NCBI RefSeq assembly: GCF_016481275.1
Contig: NZ_JAEMNW010000001.1
Coordinates: 806,001 to 870,000 of the forward strand
Length of the DNA: 64,000 bases
Source of the DNA: Antrihabitans auranticaus
Lineage (GTDB): Bacteria > Actinomycetota > Actinomycetes > Mycobacteriales > Mycobacteriaceae
Reading direction: 5' to 3'
Part shown: positions 1 through 9,018 of the stretch, piece by piece
How the letters are laid out: each line of letters opens with the position of its first letter
Numbering within the stretch: the stretch's first letter is position 1
Translations under genes and position numbers: made by a program
Notes under the pieces: generated by a model
What the model saw: the letters and a program-made list of their open reading frames with translations, nothing else
Database searches by the model: none
Told to the model about the DNA's origin: nothing

Positions 1-490
1 ATTGCTGCTGCGCACGATGATCGGCCAGCAGATCTCCCTGGCCGCAGCGTCGACCCATACCGCACGACTCGTGGATGCGCTCGGCGAACCGATCGACCAG
101 TCGACGGTCACGCGCTTGTTCCCGACCGCGGAGGCGATCGCCGTGCGCGGACGTGAGGTCCTCACCGGACCCGCCCGCCGGATCGATTCGATCGTCGGCG
201 CTGCCGAAGCGCTTGCGTCGGGCAGGCTCGACTTGCATTGCGGGAGAGCCGCGCACGAGGTTCGCGCCGACCTGCTCGCTCTTCCCGGTATCGGACCGTG
301 GACCGCCGATTACGTGACGATGCGGCTACTCGCCGATCCCGACATCTTGTTGTCGAAGGACCTCGTCGTGCGCCAGGGCGCTGCGGTCCTCGGTATCGAC
401 CTCGCCGAATCCGACCGCTGGAAGCCCTGGCGGTCCTACCTCTCGATGCACCTATGGCGCGTTGCTCTCAACAGAAGGAAAGCAAGATGA
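1..490 (+). CDS. alkA: DNA-3-methyladenine glycosylase 2 (AlkA), 3' part only
   Basis: The gene begins upstream of the window; about 162 C-terminal residues are visible. AlkA removes alkylated purines from DNA by base excision. The helix-hairpin-helix LPGIGPWTADY is followed by the catalytic aspartate in LLSKDLVVRQ, matching the HhH-GPD fold. The stop overlaps the ATG of ogt (ATGA), so the two are translationally coupled in an alkylation-repair operon. In mycobacteria the equivalent protein is an Ada-AlkA fusion next to ogt, so the missing N-terminus may carry Ada domains; this cannot be seen here. Confidence 0.9.
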   Translation, partial: LLLRTMIGQQISLAAASTHTARLVDALGEPIDQSTVTRLFPTAEAIAVRGREVLTGPARRIDSIVGAAEALASGRLDLHCGRAAHEVRADLLALPGIGPWTADYVTMRLLADPDILLSKDLVVRQGAAVLGIDLAESDRWKPWRSYLSMHLWRVALNRRKAR

Positions 491-1005
491 CGTACTACGC
501 AACACAAGACACACCGATCGGACCCTTCACCACGATCGCGACGGCAGCGGCAACAGTACTCGCCTCCGGCTGGACGGCGGACCCCGAAGACCTGCGGCAC
601 CTGATTCATCCGACACTGCGGCCTGCCGACCTCACTGCCCGGAAGGAACTCGGCGAGTTGACCCGCGTTGTCGACGCCTATCACGAGGGCGATCTGAGTG
701 CGATCGATTCCGTTGTAGTCGAACAACATTCGGGCGAGTTCTTGACCCACGCGTGGAAGGTTCTGCGAGCGGTCCCCGCGGGCGAGCCTGTCACCTACAC
801 GGGTCTCGCCGAACTCGCGGGTAGGCCGGCAGCAACTCGCGCAGCGGCCAGCGCGTGCGCACGAAATGCCGCGGCCCTCTTCGTGCCGTGTCATCGGGTC
901 GTCCGAATCGGCGGCGCGCTCGGCGGATTCCGCTGGGGGCTACCGGTGAAGCAGTGGCTGCTCGACCACGAAGCCGCGCGTCAGGCGGGCGGCGGAGTCG
1001 GCTGA
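487..1005 (+). CDS. ogt: Methylated-DNA--protein-cysteine methyltransferase
   Basis: Suicide repair protein that takes O6-alkyl groups from guanine onto its own cysteine. The active-site motif PCHRV lies near residue 134-138 with Cys135 as acceptor. The upstream winged-helix segment (VTYTGLAELAG) and the total of 172 residues fit the Ogt family. The start is the ATG inside the ATGA overlap with alkA. The last 25 bases overlap the 3' end of the convergent membrane-protein gene. Confidence 0.95.
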   Translation: MTYYATQDTPIGPFTTIATAAATVLASGWTADPEDLRHLIHPTLRPADLTARKELGELTRVVDAYHEGDLSAIDSVVVEQHSGEFLTHAWKVLRAVPAGEPVTYTGLAELAGRPAATRAAASACARNAAALFVPCHRVVRIGGALGGFRWGLPVKQWLLDHEAARQAGGGVG

Positions 1006-1487
1006 GTCACCGGACGCGGCTGCTTCATCGGCGGGTCGACTATGCCGATCATCGTGCGAGCCGTGCCGAGAGCTTCCATCGGCGACCCCGTCGCGATCGT
1101 CTGCGCCTGGGTCGTCGTCGCGGAATTCGCCAAAGCCGCTGTCCCTGCGGCCTGTTGCAGGAGTCGCTTGTCGATCTGACTCGACATCCACTTCGACCCA
1201 CCAGTGCCGACGAGCACCGCGCCGCAAATCGTACTCATCGTCAGTGCGTAGTCACCGGAGTCCGACACGGATGCACTCGCGACCGGTCCGTACAGGCCCC
1301 ATGCCAACCACGCACCGACCGCGCCGGTGACTATCAAGCCCACCCAGCCCGGGCGATAGACCGTGCCGGTAGCGCCCACCGCGCGCGTCGGCAGGAGGTA
1401 ATCCTTGTCCTCCGACAACAGCGCGGCGACCGCACCCCCGAGGCCTCCCGCGCCCAGAACGATCAACGTCATAACCCAGATAGCCAC
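981..1487 (-). CDS. Hypothetical membrane protein
   Basis: A 168-residue protein I do not recognise. It has an N-terminal hydrophobic segment (about residues 3-25) and further hydrophobic stretches around residues 48-70 and 78-95, then a polar tail rich in Ala, Thr and Gln ending in prolines. This suggests three membrane helices with a soluble C-terminus. It converges on ogt with a 25-base overlap and its start is about 40 bases from the divergent AI-2E-type gene, so the two may share a promoter region. Function unknown. Confidence 0.65.
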   Translation of the reverse strand: MAIWVMTLIVLGAGGLGGAVAALLSEDKDYLLPTRAVGATGTVYRPGWVGLIVTGAVGAWLAWGLYGPVASASVSDSGDYALTMSTICGAVLVGTGGSKWMSSQIDKRLLQQAAGTAALANSATTTQAQTIATGSPMEALGTARTMIGIVDPPMKQPRPVTQPTPPPA

Positions 1488-1528
1488 GTTGCGATCGTAG
1501 GGCGATTCGCGCCGTTAGGCTGGTATTC

Positions 1529-2713
1529 GTGACCGACCGAAGCGGGACGACGGACGAGAGTGCACGCGATCGTGGCCAGGTGATCGGCCACGGGGTCCTC
1601 TGGCTTGCCAAGTGGTCGCTGTGCATCGTCGCGATTGCAGCCGGCGCCTGGGTGATCGGCTATCTCACCGCCAAGCTGTGGGTGGTCGTGTTGCCGATCC
1701 TGCTGGCGATTGTCATCGCAACCGTGCTGTGGCCACCGACGCGCGCGATGACGAAGCGCGGCCTCAAACCGGGCCTGGCCGCAACGATCAGCTTGCTCAC
1801 CTTTGTAGGGATCGTCGCGGGCATCATCGCGCTGATCGTCCCCTCCGTCGTCGATCAGTCACCGAAACTCGCCGATCAGGCAACCGAAGGTGTCAACAAG
1901 GTTCGGGAATGGCTACACGGGCCGCCACTGAACGTCCGTGACGAGCAACTCGATTCAGCAGTTCAAGCAATCGTCGGCCGCCTGCAGTCCAGCGCGGATC
2001 AGATCGCGTCCGGCGTCTTCACCGGTGTCAGCGCCGCGACATCGGCGATCGTGACGTTCGTGCTCGTGCTGTTCCTCGCGTTCTTCTTCGTGAAGGACGG
2101 CCCACGCTTTCTGCCCTGGCTCCATACGGTTTCGGGGCCACGATCTGGCAGGCACTTCGAGCAGATCCTCGTTCGCATCTGGACCACGCTGGGCGGATTC
2201 ATCCGAACGCAAGCACTGGTCAGCATGATCGACGCTGTGCTGATCGGACTCGGTCTGATCATTCTCGGCGTCCCGCTTGCTCTTGTGCTGACCGTGATCA
2301 CCTTCATCGGTGGCTTCATCCCGATTGTCGGCGCGCTGGTGGCCGGCACGCTCGCGGTCCTCGTTGCCCTGGTCGGCAACGGGCTCACCACGGCAATCAT
2401 CGTGCTGATCATCATCCTCGTGGTCCAGCAGCTCGAAGGAAATGTGCTGCAACCGATTCTGCAGAGCCGCAGCATGAACCTCCATCCCGTGCTGGTTCTG
2501 CTCGCTGTCACGGCCGGTGGTTCGCTCTACGGCATCATCGGCGCATTCCTCGCGGTCCCGGCCGCCGCCGTCATGGCCGTCACCATCCGCTACGTCGGCG
2601 AGCAAATCGACGCTGCAACCACGGAGCCGTCGAAAGCCGAGGTAAAAGAAGCGGTCGAGGAAGCTACCCCGCCAACTTCACCTCCAGACGAGAGCCCGTC
2701 CGCTCCCGAATAA
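1529..2713 (+). CDS. AI-2E family transporter (PerM/TqsA-like membrane protein)
   Basis: A 394-residue polytopic membrane protein of the AI-2E/PerM family. Two hydrophobic segments lie near residues 33-75, another near 85-110, a soluble middle region follows (about 115-165), then four or five helices to residue 355 with the family's conserved stretch PIVGALVAGTLAVLV. The C-terminus is acidic and proline-rich. The start is GTG. Families of this type export autoinducer-2 or act as Na+/H+ antiporters, so the substrate is open. The last 50 bases overlap the convergent sbcC. Confidence 0.85.
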   Translation: MTDRSGTTDESARDRGQVIGHGVLWLAKWSLCIVAIAAGAWVIGYLTAKLWVVVLPILLAIVIATVLWPPTRAMTKRGLKPGLAATISLLTFVGIVAGIIALIVPSVVDQSPKLADQATEGVNKVREWLHGPPLNVRDEQLDSAVQAIVGRLQSSADQIASGVFTGVSAATSAIVTFVLVLFLAFFFVKDGPRFLPWLHTVSGPRSGRHFEQILVRIWTTLGGFIRTQALVSMIDAVLIGLGLIILGVPLALVLTVITFIGGFIPIVGALVAGTLAVLVALVGNGLTTAIIVLIIILVVQQLEGNVLQPILQSRSMNLHPVLVLLAVTAGGSLYGIIGAFLAVPAAAVMAVTIRYVGEQIDAATTEPSKAEVKEAVEEATPPTSPPDESPSAPE

Positions 2714-5600
2714 CGTGCAGCCGGTTCGGTATTCGCTGCCGGATGTCTTCGACATGGCTTACGATCCCCACGACCCGGCCACCGGCCCGAAGCTCGTCCA
2801 GAACGCCCATCACGGAGTCGAGCGTGTCGTTGTCCAGGCCGCCGAAACCTTCGTCGATGAACATGGTGTCGAGCACGAGCCCACCCGATTCCGCGGCGAC
2901 GACGTCTGCCAATCCGAGGGCAAGAGCCAATGAAGCAGTGAAGGACTCGCCACCCGAGAGAGTTTTTGCGGGCCTGATCGACCCGGTGTAATCGTCACGG
3001 ATCTCGAGCCCGAGACCACCACGTCTCCCGCGTGGTCCCGATGCATCGCTGTGCACGAATTCGTAACGACCGCCCGACATCCGGCGCAGTTGGCGCGACG
3101 CGGCGACGGCGACTTCTTCGAGCCGGGCCGCCAATACGTAGGAGCGCAAAGACATTCGGCGCGAATTCTGTCCGCGCCCGGCGACGATGTCGGCGATGCG
3201 GTCCAGCTCCATGTGCGCCGCCTCGGCGGGGGCCAGGCGATCGGTCGCCGCCCACAGCTGGGCGGTGAGGTCCTCGAGTTGTTCCGCGCGGTCCACGGCT
3301 TTGGTGTGTCGCGCGATCGCGGTTGCGAGTTCCCGCGCGGTGCTCGCACGCGCACTTTCCAGGGCTGGGAGGTCGACGGGATCGAGGCCGTCGATTGCGC
3401 TGATGTCCGGGTCGGCGAGAACAGCGTTCGCGTGCGCCCAGCGTTCACGAGCGGTTGCCAGCTGTAGCTCGATCTGCGTTTTCCTCGCGCGCGGCCGTAC
3501 TACGGCAAGTCCGTCCGCCACCGTATCGAAACCCGCATCGAGGGAAAGGCTTTCGAGCTTGGTCCTCCTCGCGGAAACCGCTGTCGTTGCCGCCCTGACC
3601 GTTGCCCCGGCATCCCGTAATCGCGCGCCGAGGCCGACCAGTTTCTCGATACGAGCGCGGCGCGACTCCACCGAGCGATCGGCACCGATTGCCGTTCGAA
3701 TCCGCGCCCGCAATTCGTCGGCACGGGCGGTTGTCGCGGCGATTCGCTCGTCGAGGACCGCCCGGGCATGTGCGTTCGTGCGGGAAGATTCGTCGATCAC
3801 ACGCTGTTGCTCGGTCACCGAACCCAGCTGCGCAACCAGTGTTGCGACGCGGTCGGCGGACGTACTCGCGTCGTCGAGTTCCTTCTGTGCCGCTTCGAGA
3901 TTCGCCGCCAGGACCGCCGGATCGCCGGCACCGCCACGATGGGTCAGGCCCAGGAGATCGGCTTCGAGTACCTTGACCTGCTGGTCTGCACCGTCTCGCA
4001 ACGAGGCCGACCGTTTCTCGTCCGCCTGTGCGACAGCTTCGTCGGCTTTGGTGACCGCGGAACCTTCGAACTCTGCAGGCGCTGGATGCTCGACGGCGCC
4101 GCAAACCTTGCACGGCTCACCGTCGGCGAGTGCGGTCGCCAGTTCGGCCGCCATGCCGGCGAGCCTGCGTTCGCGCAGGTCGAGCACGCGGTCTCGCGCA
4201 TCCTGATGTTCGTCCCGACGCTGCGCAAGCACCGCCCGCGCCGTCACCAACTCGCGCGTCCTAGCCTGCAAATCCACCGCGGCGGCATACGAATCCGCGG
4301 CGGCATCACGCGCGAGAACGAGTGTGGGTAGCCTCGCGGCACTCCGCTCGGCAACGCGCAGGTCCTCCTCGCAGGTTCGGCGGACGGCGGGTAGGTGCGC
4401 GACATCACGGGCGAACATAGCTGCTGCACTTGCCAGTTCGTCGCGTTCGTCCGTCATTTGCCGCAGGGAGAGGTCCAGTGTGGCGACCATGTCTGCCGCT
4501 GCGGCGAGGTCGCGCATCCGGCCGAGTTCTTCGTTCGATTCCCGCATGGAGGAATCGATCGCGTCCGGGTCCGCGTGCTCGTAGGGCCAATGTTCACGGA
4601 GTGCCTCGAATGCAGAAGTCGCGCGGTTCGCCGTCGCTTCTGCCTCGCTCAGTTCTGCACGGGCGGCAGCAAGCGGCTCGGCGCGCGCGGCGTCCGCCAG
4701 TTCACGGGTCAGTTCGGCGCGCGCATCGGCGTCTGCGCTGTAATCGGCGAACTGCTTGGCAGCGATAGCCTTTCGGCGCTGCAGGTCCGCGACCCGGCGC
4801 CCCTCGGCGAGGTCGCTCGCCGCCTGATCCGCACGCGTCTGCCGTTCCTCGAGTTCCACCGTCGCGGCTGCCTTCGCCGTTCGCGCGTCGGCGAGCAATT
4901 CCTGCGCCCATTCCAGCCGGCCCTCGGTGGGGTCGACCGCTCCCGACGCTGTACACACCTGAGCTGCCAATCGGTCGATCGCGTGCCGGTGCCGCTCGAG
5001 TTTGCCGGCGCTGCTTCGGCGCCGATCGGCGAGCCATTGCTCGGCAGTGCCGAAGCGATGGGTGTCGAACAGTCTCTCCAGCAAGGCTTCTCGATCTTCG
5101 TTTGCCGCGCACAAGAAGCGCGCGAACTCGCCCTGCGGCAGGAGGACCACCTGAAAGAACTGGTCCGCCGACATGCCGAGCAACCGATTGACCTCGTCGC
5201 CGATGTCAGTAAGGCGTGTCAGGTGTTGTCCCCGGCCGTCGAGCCAGGTCAGCGTCGCCCGCGGTTGCTCGGTGCGAACACCAGGTCCGCGCCGCTTGGG
5301 CCGTTCGTGCTCGGGACTACGCGACAGCCGCAACCTACGGCCCGCGATTGTCGCCTCCAATACGACCTGCGGCGCAATGTCGGCGGCCGCGTGGTCCGAG
5401 TGCAGCCGCTTACACTCCCGGCGGGGACCCGGAACGGTGCCGTACAGCGCGAACGCGATCGCGTCGAGCACCGTCGTCTTTCCGGCACCGGTATCGCCGT
5501 GCAGGAGAAACAACCCGTCCGTCGCGAGACCGTCGAAGTCCACGACAGCGGTCTGGGCGAACGGCCCGAACGCGGTCAGCTCCAACCGATGCAGCCTCAT
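2664..5600 (-). CDS. sbcC: Exonuclease SbcC (Rad50-like ATPase)
   Basis: Large 978-residue SMC-type ATPase of the SbcCD complex, which opens and trims DNA hairpins and processes ends. Walker A is GDTGAGKTT near residue 35. Long coiled-coil regions flank a CxxC zinc hook (EPCKVCG) near the middle. The signature LSGGESFTASLALALG and Walker B LDTMFIDEGFGGLD lie near the C-terminus. The start MRLHRLEL is chosen because its ATG overlaps the sbcD stop (ATGA); an earlier in-frame start five codons upstream lies inside sbcD and is less likely. Transcribed after sbcD as an operon. Confidence 0.96.
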   Translation of the reverse strand: MRLHRLELTAFGPFAQTAVVDFDGLATDGLFLLHGDTGAGKTTVLDAIAFALYGTVPGPRRECKRLHSDHAAADIAPQVVLEATIAGRRLRLSRSPEHERPKRRGPGVRTEQPRATLTWLDGRGQHLTRLTDIGDEVNRLLGMSADQFFQVVLLPQGEFARFLCAANEDREALLERLFDTHRFGTAEQWLADRRRSSAGKLERHRHAIDRLAAQVCTASGAVDPTEGRLEWAQELLADARTAKAAATVELEERQTRADQAASDLAEGRRVADLQRRKAIAAKQFADYSADADARAELTRELADAARAEPLAAARAELSEAEATANRATSAFEALREHWPYEHADPDAIDSSMRESNEELGRMRDLAAAADMVATLDLSLRQMTDERDELASAAAMFARDVAHLPAVRRTCEEDLRVAERSAARLPTLVLARDAAADSYAAAVDLQARTRELVTARAVLAQRRDEHQDARDRVLDLRERRLAGMAAELATALADGEPCKVCGAVEHPAPAEFEGSAVTKADEAVAQADEKRSASLRDGADQQVKVLEADLLGLTHRGGAGDPAVLAANLEAAQKELDDASTSADRVATLVAQLGSVTEQQRVIDESSRTNAHARAVLDERIAATTARADELRARIRTAIGADRSVESRRARIEKLVGLGARLRDAGATVRAATTAVSARRTKLESLSLDAGFDTVADGLAVVRPRARKTQIELQLATARERWAHANAVLADPDISAIDGLDPVDLPALESARASTARELATAIARHTKAVDRAEQLEDLTAQLWAATDRLAPAEAAHMELDRIADIVAGRGQNSRRMSLRSYVLAARLEEVAVAASRQLRRMSGGRYEFVHSDASGPRGRRGGLGLEIRDDYTGSIRPAKTLSGGESFTASLALALGLADVVAAESGGLVLDTMFIDEGFGGLDNDTLDSVMGVLDELRAGGRVVGIVSHVEDIRQRIPNRLHVIRERTGSRLEVKLAG

Positions 5601-6775
5601 GCGGGCAACTCCCAAAGTTCTTCCGGCACCGCTGCGTCGCCCTGTTCGTCGCGCGACGCTGCGGCCAGAGCCTTTTCCACCCAGGCAACTTCGCGGTCGG
5701 TCGGCTCGGCCGCGACGTCGGCAAGGAACCGCCGGGCAATGTCGGAATCCGTGCGGCCGTGCACCCGCTCGCGATACCGAAGCTCCGGATTACCGCCCGG
5801 CCGTTGCCATTCCACGTGAATCGCGTGCGGAAAGCGCGTCTGGATCCGGCGCATCGCATCGACAGGGCGCCCGGCGTCGGTCAGGATTGCCGATACGTAA
5901 TGCTGCTCGGCAGCGCAATAGCGTGGCTCGGTCAGCAATTCGTCGACCGTCCCGGTGAGTTGGCTCAGCCCGCGGACGACAGGCAGATCCCGGCGCTCGA
6001 CACGCTCGAGCCCGTTCGCTCCGATATCGACCAGCCACACTGCCTTTCGGTGCGAACTCTCCCCGAACGAATACGGCAGTGGCGAGCCCGAATATCGCAC
6101 CCCTTCGGCCAGCGTCTGCGGCGAATGCAGATGCCCGAGCGCCACGTAGTCGACGCCGCCGAATGCACTCAGCGAGACCGTCTCGACTCCGCCTACCGCG
6201 ATCGAACGTTCCGAACCGGTCGCGGTTCCACCCACGACGAACGCGTGCGCCAGCACCACACTTCGCGTATCGGCGCGCGCCGACCGGTCCGCATCGATGC
6301 GTGCCATCGCGGCGTGCAGGACATCGGAGTGCGAACGTGCCTGCGGAACACCGAGTTCGGCTCGCGTGGTCTCGGGTTCGAGGTAGGGAATCCCGTAGAA
6401 AGCGACGGAACCGTGCTCGTCCGGCAGTACTACCGGGCGGTCGACCGCCGCGACGCTCGTGAACAGGTGCAACCCACCGGCGGCCGCGAAACTGGCTGCG
6501 GCGCCCAGGCGAGCGGGTGAGTCGTGGTTCCCCGACGTTGCCACGATGACCGCGCCCGCAGCCCGGATCGCCTCGAAGCCCCTGTTGCACACGACGATGG
6601 CGTCGGCACTCGGAATGGAACGGTCGTACACATCCCCCGGTACGACGACGACGTCGACAGCGCACTCGGCCACGAGGTCCGCGATCGCGCCGAGCGCACG
6701 CGCCTGATCGGCGAGTAGGTCGACACCGTGAAAGGTGCGGCCTATGTGCCAATCCGACGTGTGCAACAACCTCAT
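5597..6775 (-). CDS. sbcD: Exonuclease SbcD (Mre11-like nuclease)
   Basis: Nuclease subunit of SbcCD, 392 residues. The metallophosphoesterase motifs are in order: DWHIGR near the N-terminus, PGDVYDR, GNHDSP, and GHLHSPQ. The start is MRLLHTSDWHIG, a few residues before the first motif as in the family; the reading frame stays open upstream for about 975 bases but that extension runs into the divergent rmuC and is not conserved-looking. It is divergent from rmuC across about 120 bases, so the two repair functions may be co-regulated. Confidence 0.95.
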   Translation of the reverse strand: MRLLHTSDWHIGRTFHGVDLLADQARALGAIADLVAECAVDVVVVPGDVYDRSIPSADAIVVCNRGFEAIRAAGAVIVATSGNHDSPARLGAAASFAAAGGLHLFTSVAAVDRPVVLPDEHGSVAFYGIPYLEPETTRAELGVPQARSHSDVLHAAMARIDADRSARADTRSVVLAHAFVVGGTATGSERSIAVGGVETVSLSAFGGVDYVALGHLHSPQTLAEGVRYSGSPLPYSFGESSHRKAVWLVDIGANGLERVERRDLPVVRGLSQLTGTVDELLTEPRYCAAEQHYVSAILTDAGRPVDAMRRIQTRFPHAIHVEWQRPGGNPELRYRERVHGRTDSDIARRFLADVAAEPTDREVAWVEKALAAASRDEQGDAAVPEELWELPA

Positions 6776-6834
6776 GCCGTGACCGTATGGGACGGCACCG
6801 ACAGAGTCATCGATCGAAGCTGGCGCGTCGTCGA

Positions 6835-6868
6835 TCGATTGGTGCCGGTCGATTGTTGCTGTCGATTG
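6835..6868. repeat. Three direct TCGATTG heptamers between sbcD and rmuC
   Basis: The heptamer TCGATTG occurs three times, starting at 6835, 6849 and 6862, with spacing of 14 and 13 bases. It sits in the divergent promoter region between sbcD and rmuC. Regular spacing near one and a quarter helical turns could be a regulator site, but the low complexity of this GC-rich stretch makes chance possible. Confidence 0.35.
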
Positions 6869-6898
6869 TTGTCGGTCCCTTCGTGCACTATCTGCGCC

Positions 6899-8062
6899 AT
6901 GACCGCATTCACGTTCCTCGGGATCACGGCAGCGTTTGCGATCGGCGCTGCGCTGGGCTGGTTGCTGCACGCCGCTCGCTCGTCGGACCGGGCGGCGCGT
7001 GCCGAGGCGAGCTTGGCGGCCATGCGCGCCAACGAACAGTTGCTGCGCCAGTCGCTCACTGCTGTCAGCGAGGATTCGGCACGGCGGCACTCGGGTGCGA
7101 TCGGCGACCAGGTGACGGCGATCGTCGGACCACTCCGCGAAGCGGTCGGTGCACTGAACGAACACGTTGCACATATCGAGAGCACACGGGCACAGGCCTA
7201 CGCCGGGCTGCGGGAACAGGTGGCGGGAATGCACCGCGCGTCGCAGTTGCTGACGACGCAGACGGGCCAGCTGGTGACGGCGCTGCGCGCTCCCCAGATT
7301 CGCGGGCGGTGGGGCGAGATCCAGCTCGAGCGAGTCGTCGAGCTTGCGGGAATGGTTCGGCACTGCGATTTCGATACCCAGGTCACGCGTGCGGGAGCTC
7401 GGCCTGACCTGCTGGTGCGCCTGGCGGGCGGCAAACAGATCGTCGTCGACGCCAAGGTTCCGTTTGCCGCCTACCTCGATGCCGCGCAGGAAGAAGACCC
7501 GCGGCAACGCGATGCCTACCTCACGAGGCACGCACGCCAGTTGCGGACCCACATCGATCAGCTCGCGGACAAGGCCTACTGGGAACTGTTCGACCCCACT
7601 CCGGAGTTCGTCGTTCTGTTTCTCCCGGGCGATCCTTTTCTCGACGCCGCGCTCACCACGGACTCCGATCTGCTCGAGTATGCGTTTTCTCGCAATGTGA
7701 TCCTTGCAACGCCGACGACCCTTGTTGCGCTGCTGCGGACGATTGCGCACACCTGGCGGCAGGAGGCGCTGTCACGCGATGCAGCAACCATCCAGCAGCT
7801 CGGCCGGGAACTGTACGGACGCATCGGCGTGGCAGGCGCGCACCTCGATCGTCTTGGCCGCCAACTCGGTAAGGCGGTCGAGTCGTTCAATCAGACCGTC
7901 GCATCGATGGAGACTCGCGTGCTGGTGACGGCCCGCAAACTCAACGATCTCGAGCACTACGAGGGCGAAGTGCCCGAGGTTGCGCAGGTCGACACCTGGC
8001 CACGAGCTGTCGGCATGTCCAACATCTCGGCAGTATCCGGACATGCCAACGATGGATTTTGA
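6899..8062 (+). CDS. rmuC: DNA recombination protein RmuC
   Basis: 387 residues. An N-terminal membrane helix (about 2-24) is followed by an alanine-rich coiled-coil region, then the RmuC nuclease-like domain with GRWGEIQLERVVELAGM and the stretch PDLLVRLAGGKQIVVDAKVP, which carries the D...DAK core of restriction-endonuclease-like folds. RmuC limits recombination at inverted repeats in E. coli. The ATG start places the helix at the very N-terminus. Neighbour sbcCD also acts on hairpins, so the divergent pair is functionally coherent. Confidence 0.93.
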   Translation: MTAFTFLGITAAFAIGAALGWLLHAARSSDRAARAEASLAAMRANEQLLRQSLTAVSEDSARRHSGAIGDQVTAIVGPLREAVGALNEHVAHIESTRAQAYAGLREQVAGMHRASQLLTTQTGQLVTALRAPQIRGRWGEIQLERVVELAGMVRHCDFDTQVTRAGARPDLLVRLAGGKQIVVDAKVPFAAYLDAAQEEDPRQRDAYLTRHARQLRTHIDQLADKAYWELFDPTPEFVVLFLPGDPFLDAALTTDSDLLEYAFSRNVILATPTTLVALLRTIAHTWRQEALSRDAATIQQLGRELYGRIGVAGAHLDRLGRQLGKAVESFNQTVASMETRVLVTARKLNDLEHYEGEVPEVAQVDTWPRAVGMSNISAVSGHANDGF

Positions 8063-8085
8063 CATCGAGCAGTTAATGTCGTTGT

Positions 8086-9018
8086 GTGCCTGCTACTCCA
8101 CGCGCTCGATCCTCTGTGCCCCTTGCACTGCGATCGGCGATCCCGACGGTCCCCGGCGTGTCCGCCGCGGCGGCCGTTTTGATCGGAGTGGGCGGAACGT
8201 TCCTCGGTTTCCTGATCGACTCGGCACGTGGCGACGAACTGACTCGCGCGTTTTCGGCGTTCTACCTGCTCAGCTGTCTCGCAGCTGTGGTCTTCGTTCG
8301 CCACAAAGGCCTCTTCACGGCAGTTGTACAGCCCCCGCTGATCCTGTTCATCGCCGTGCCCGCTGCGTACTACTCGTTGAAGGACGGTGGTACGACGCTC
8401 AAGGACATCGTCCTGAATGCCGCGTTGCCACTCGTCGACCGGTTCCCGTTGATGGCAACCACCGCGGTGCTGGTTCTCCTGATCGGAATGGTCCGGGTGT
8501 ATCTGGCCCACCAAACCCGCCACGCGCCGAGAGCTCCCCGTGCCCGCAGCCGCACGGCCAAGCCGCGCACCCAGGCACAGCGCACCCCGACGGCCAGGCG
8601 CTCACGTCACGGCGAATCCAGTTCCGATACAGGCACACAGCGCCGCGTCCGCGATATGCCCGGTCGCGACATGCCCCGTCGAGATATTCCGAGTCGAGAT
8701 ATTCCCCGTCGTGATATGCCGAGTCGCGACGTACCCCGTCGTGACATGCCGAGTCGCGACGTACCCCGCCGCGACATGCCGCCGCGCGACATTCCGCCGA
8801 CCACGCTTCCCCCGACCGGCATGCCGCGCTCGTCCAGGAGTCGCACACCGCGCACCAACGGGACGCCGTCGTCACGGCTGATTCCGCCGTACACCGTCGA
8901 CGACGAGTACACGCCGACACCGAGCACCCGTCGCGTCGCTTCCGAGCGTCGATACCGATCGGACCTGCCGTCCCAGCCGATACCGCAGGTTCGGTACCGG
9001 ACCCGCGACGAGCGCTAG
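8086..9018 (+). CDS. DUF6542 membrane protein with C-terminal RDxPx repeats
   Basis: 310 residues from a GTG start. The N-terminal third (about residues 15-145) has four hydrophobic segments in the DUF6542 pattern found next to ispH in mycobacteria and relatives ([20 protein letters not shown]). The rest is Arg/Pro/Ser-rich and probably disordered, with ten tandem pentapeptides RD(M/I/V)Px at about residues 189-238. Its TAG stop shares the bases CTAG with the convergent ispH stop. Function is unknown; the tail is likely cytoplasmic or wall-facing. Confidence 0.85.
   Translation: MPATPRARSSVPLALRSAIPTVPGVSAAAAVLIGVGGTFLGFLIDSARGDELTRAFSAFYLLSCLAAVVFVRHKGLFTAVVQPPLILFIAVPAAYYSLKDGGTTLKDIVLNAALPLVDRFPLMATTAVLVLLIGMVRVYLAHQTRHAPRAPRARSRTAKPRTQAQRTPTARRSRHGESSSDTGTQRRVRDMPGRDMPRRDIPSRDIPRRDMPSRDVPRRDMPSRDVPRRDMPPRDIPPTTLPPTGMPRSSRSRTPRTNGTPSSRLIPPYTVDDEYTPTPSTRRVASERRYRSDLPSQPIPQVRYRTRDER
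8650..8799 (+). repeat. Ten tandem 15-bp units coding RD(M/I/V)Px
   Basis: Ten in-frame 15-bp repeats code the pentapeptides [50 protein letters not shown]. Alternation of PS and PR gives a 30-bp higher-order unit, nearly identical in two adjacent copies around 8712-8771. The unit length, a multiple of three, allows expansion or loss without breaking the frame. Confidence 0.9.

Noticed and set aside
5597-7750. A 717-codon version of SbcD
   Set aside because: The first 325 codons are antisense to rmuC; the nuclease motifs begin right after ATG at 6775.
8650-8799. Repeats considered as a CRISPR array
   Set aside because: Units are contiguous 15-mers without spacers and code an in-frame pentapeptide.
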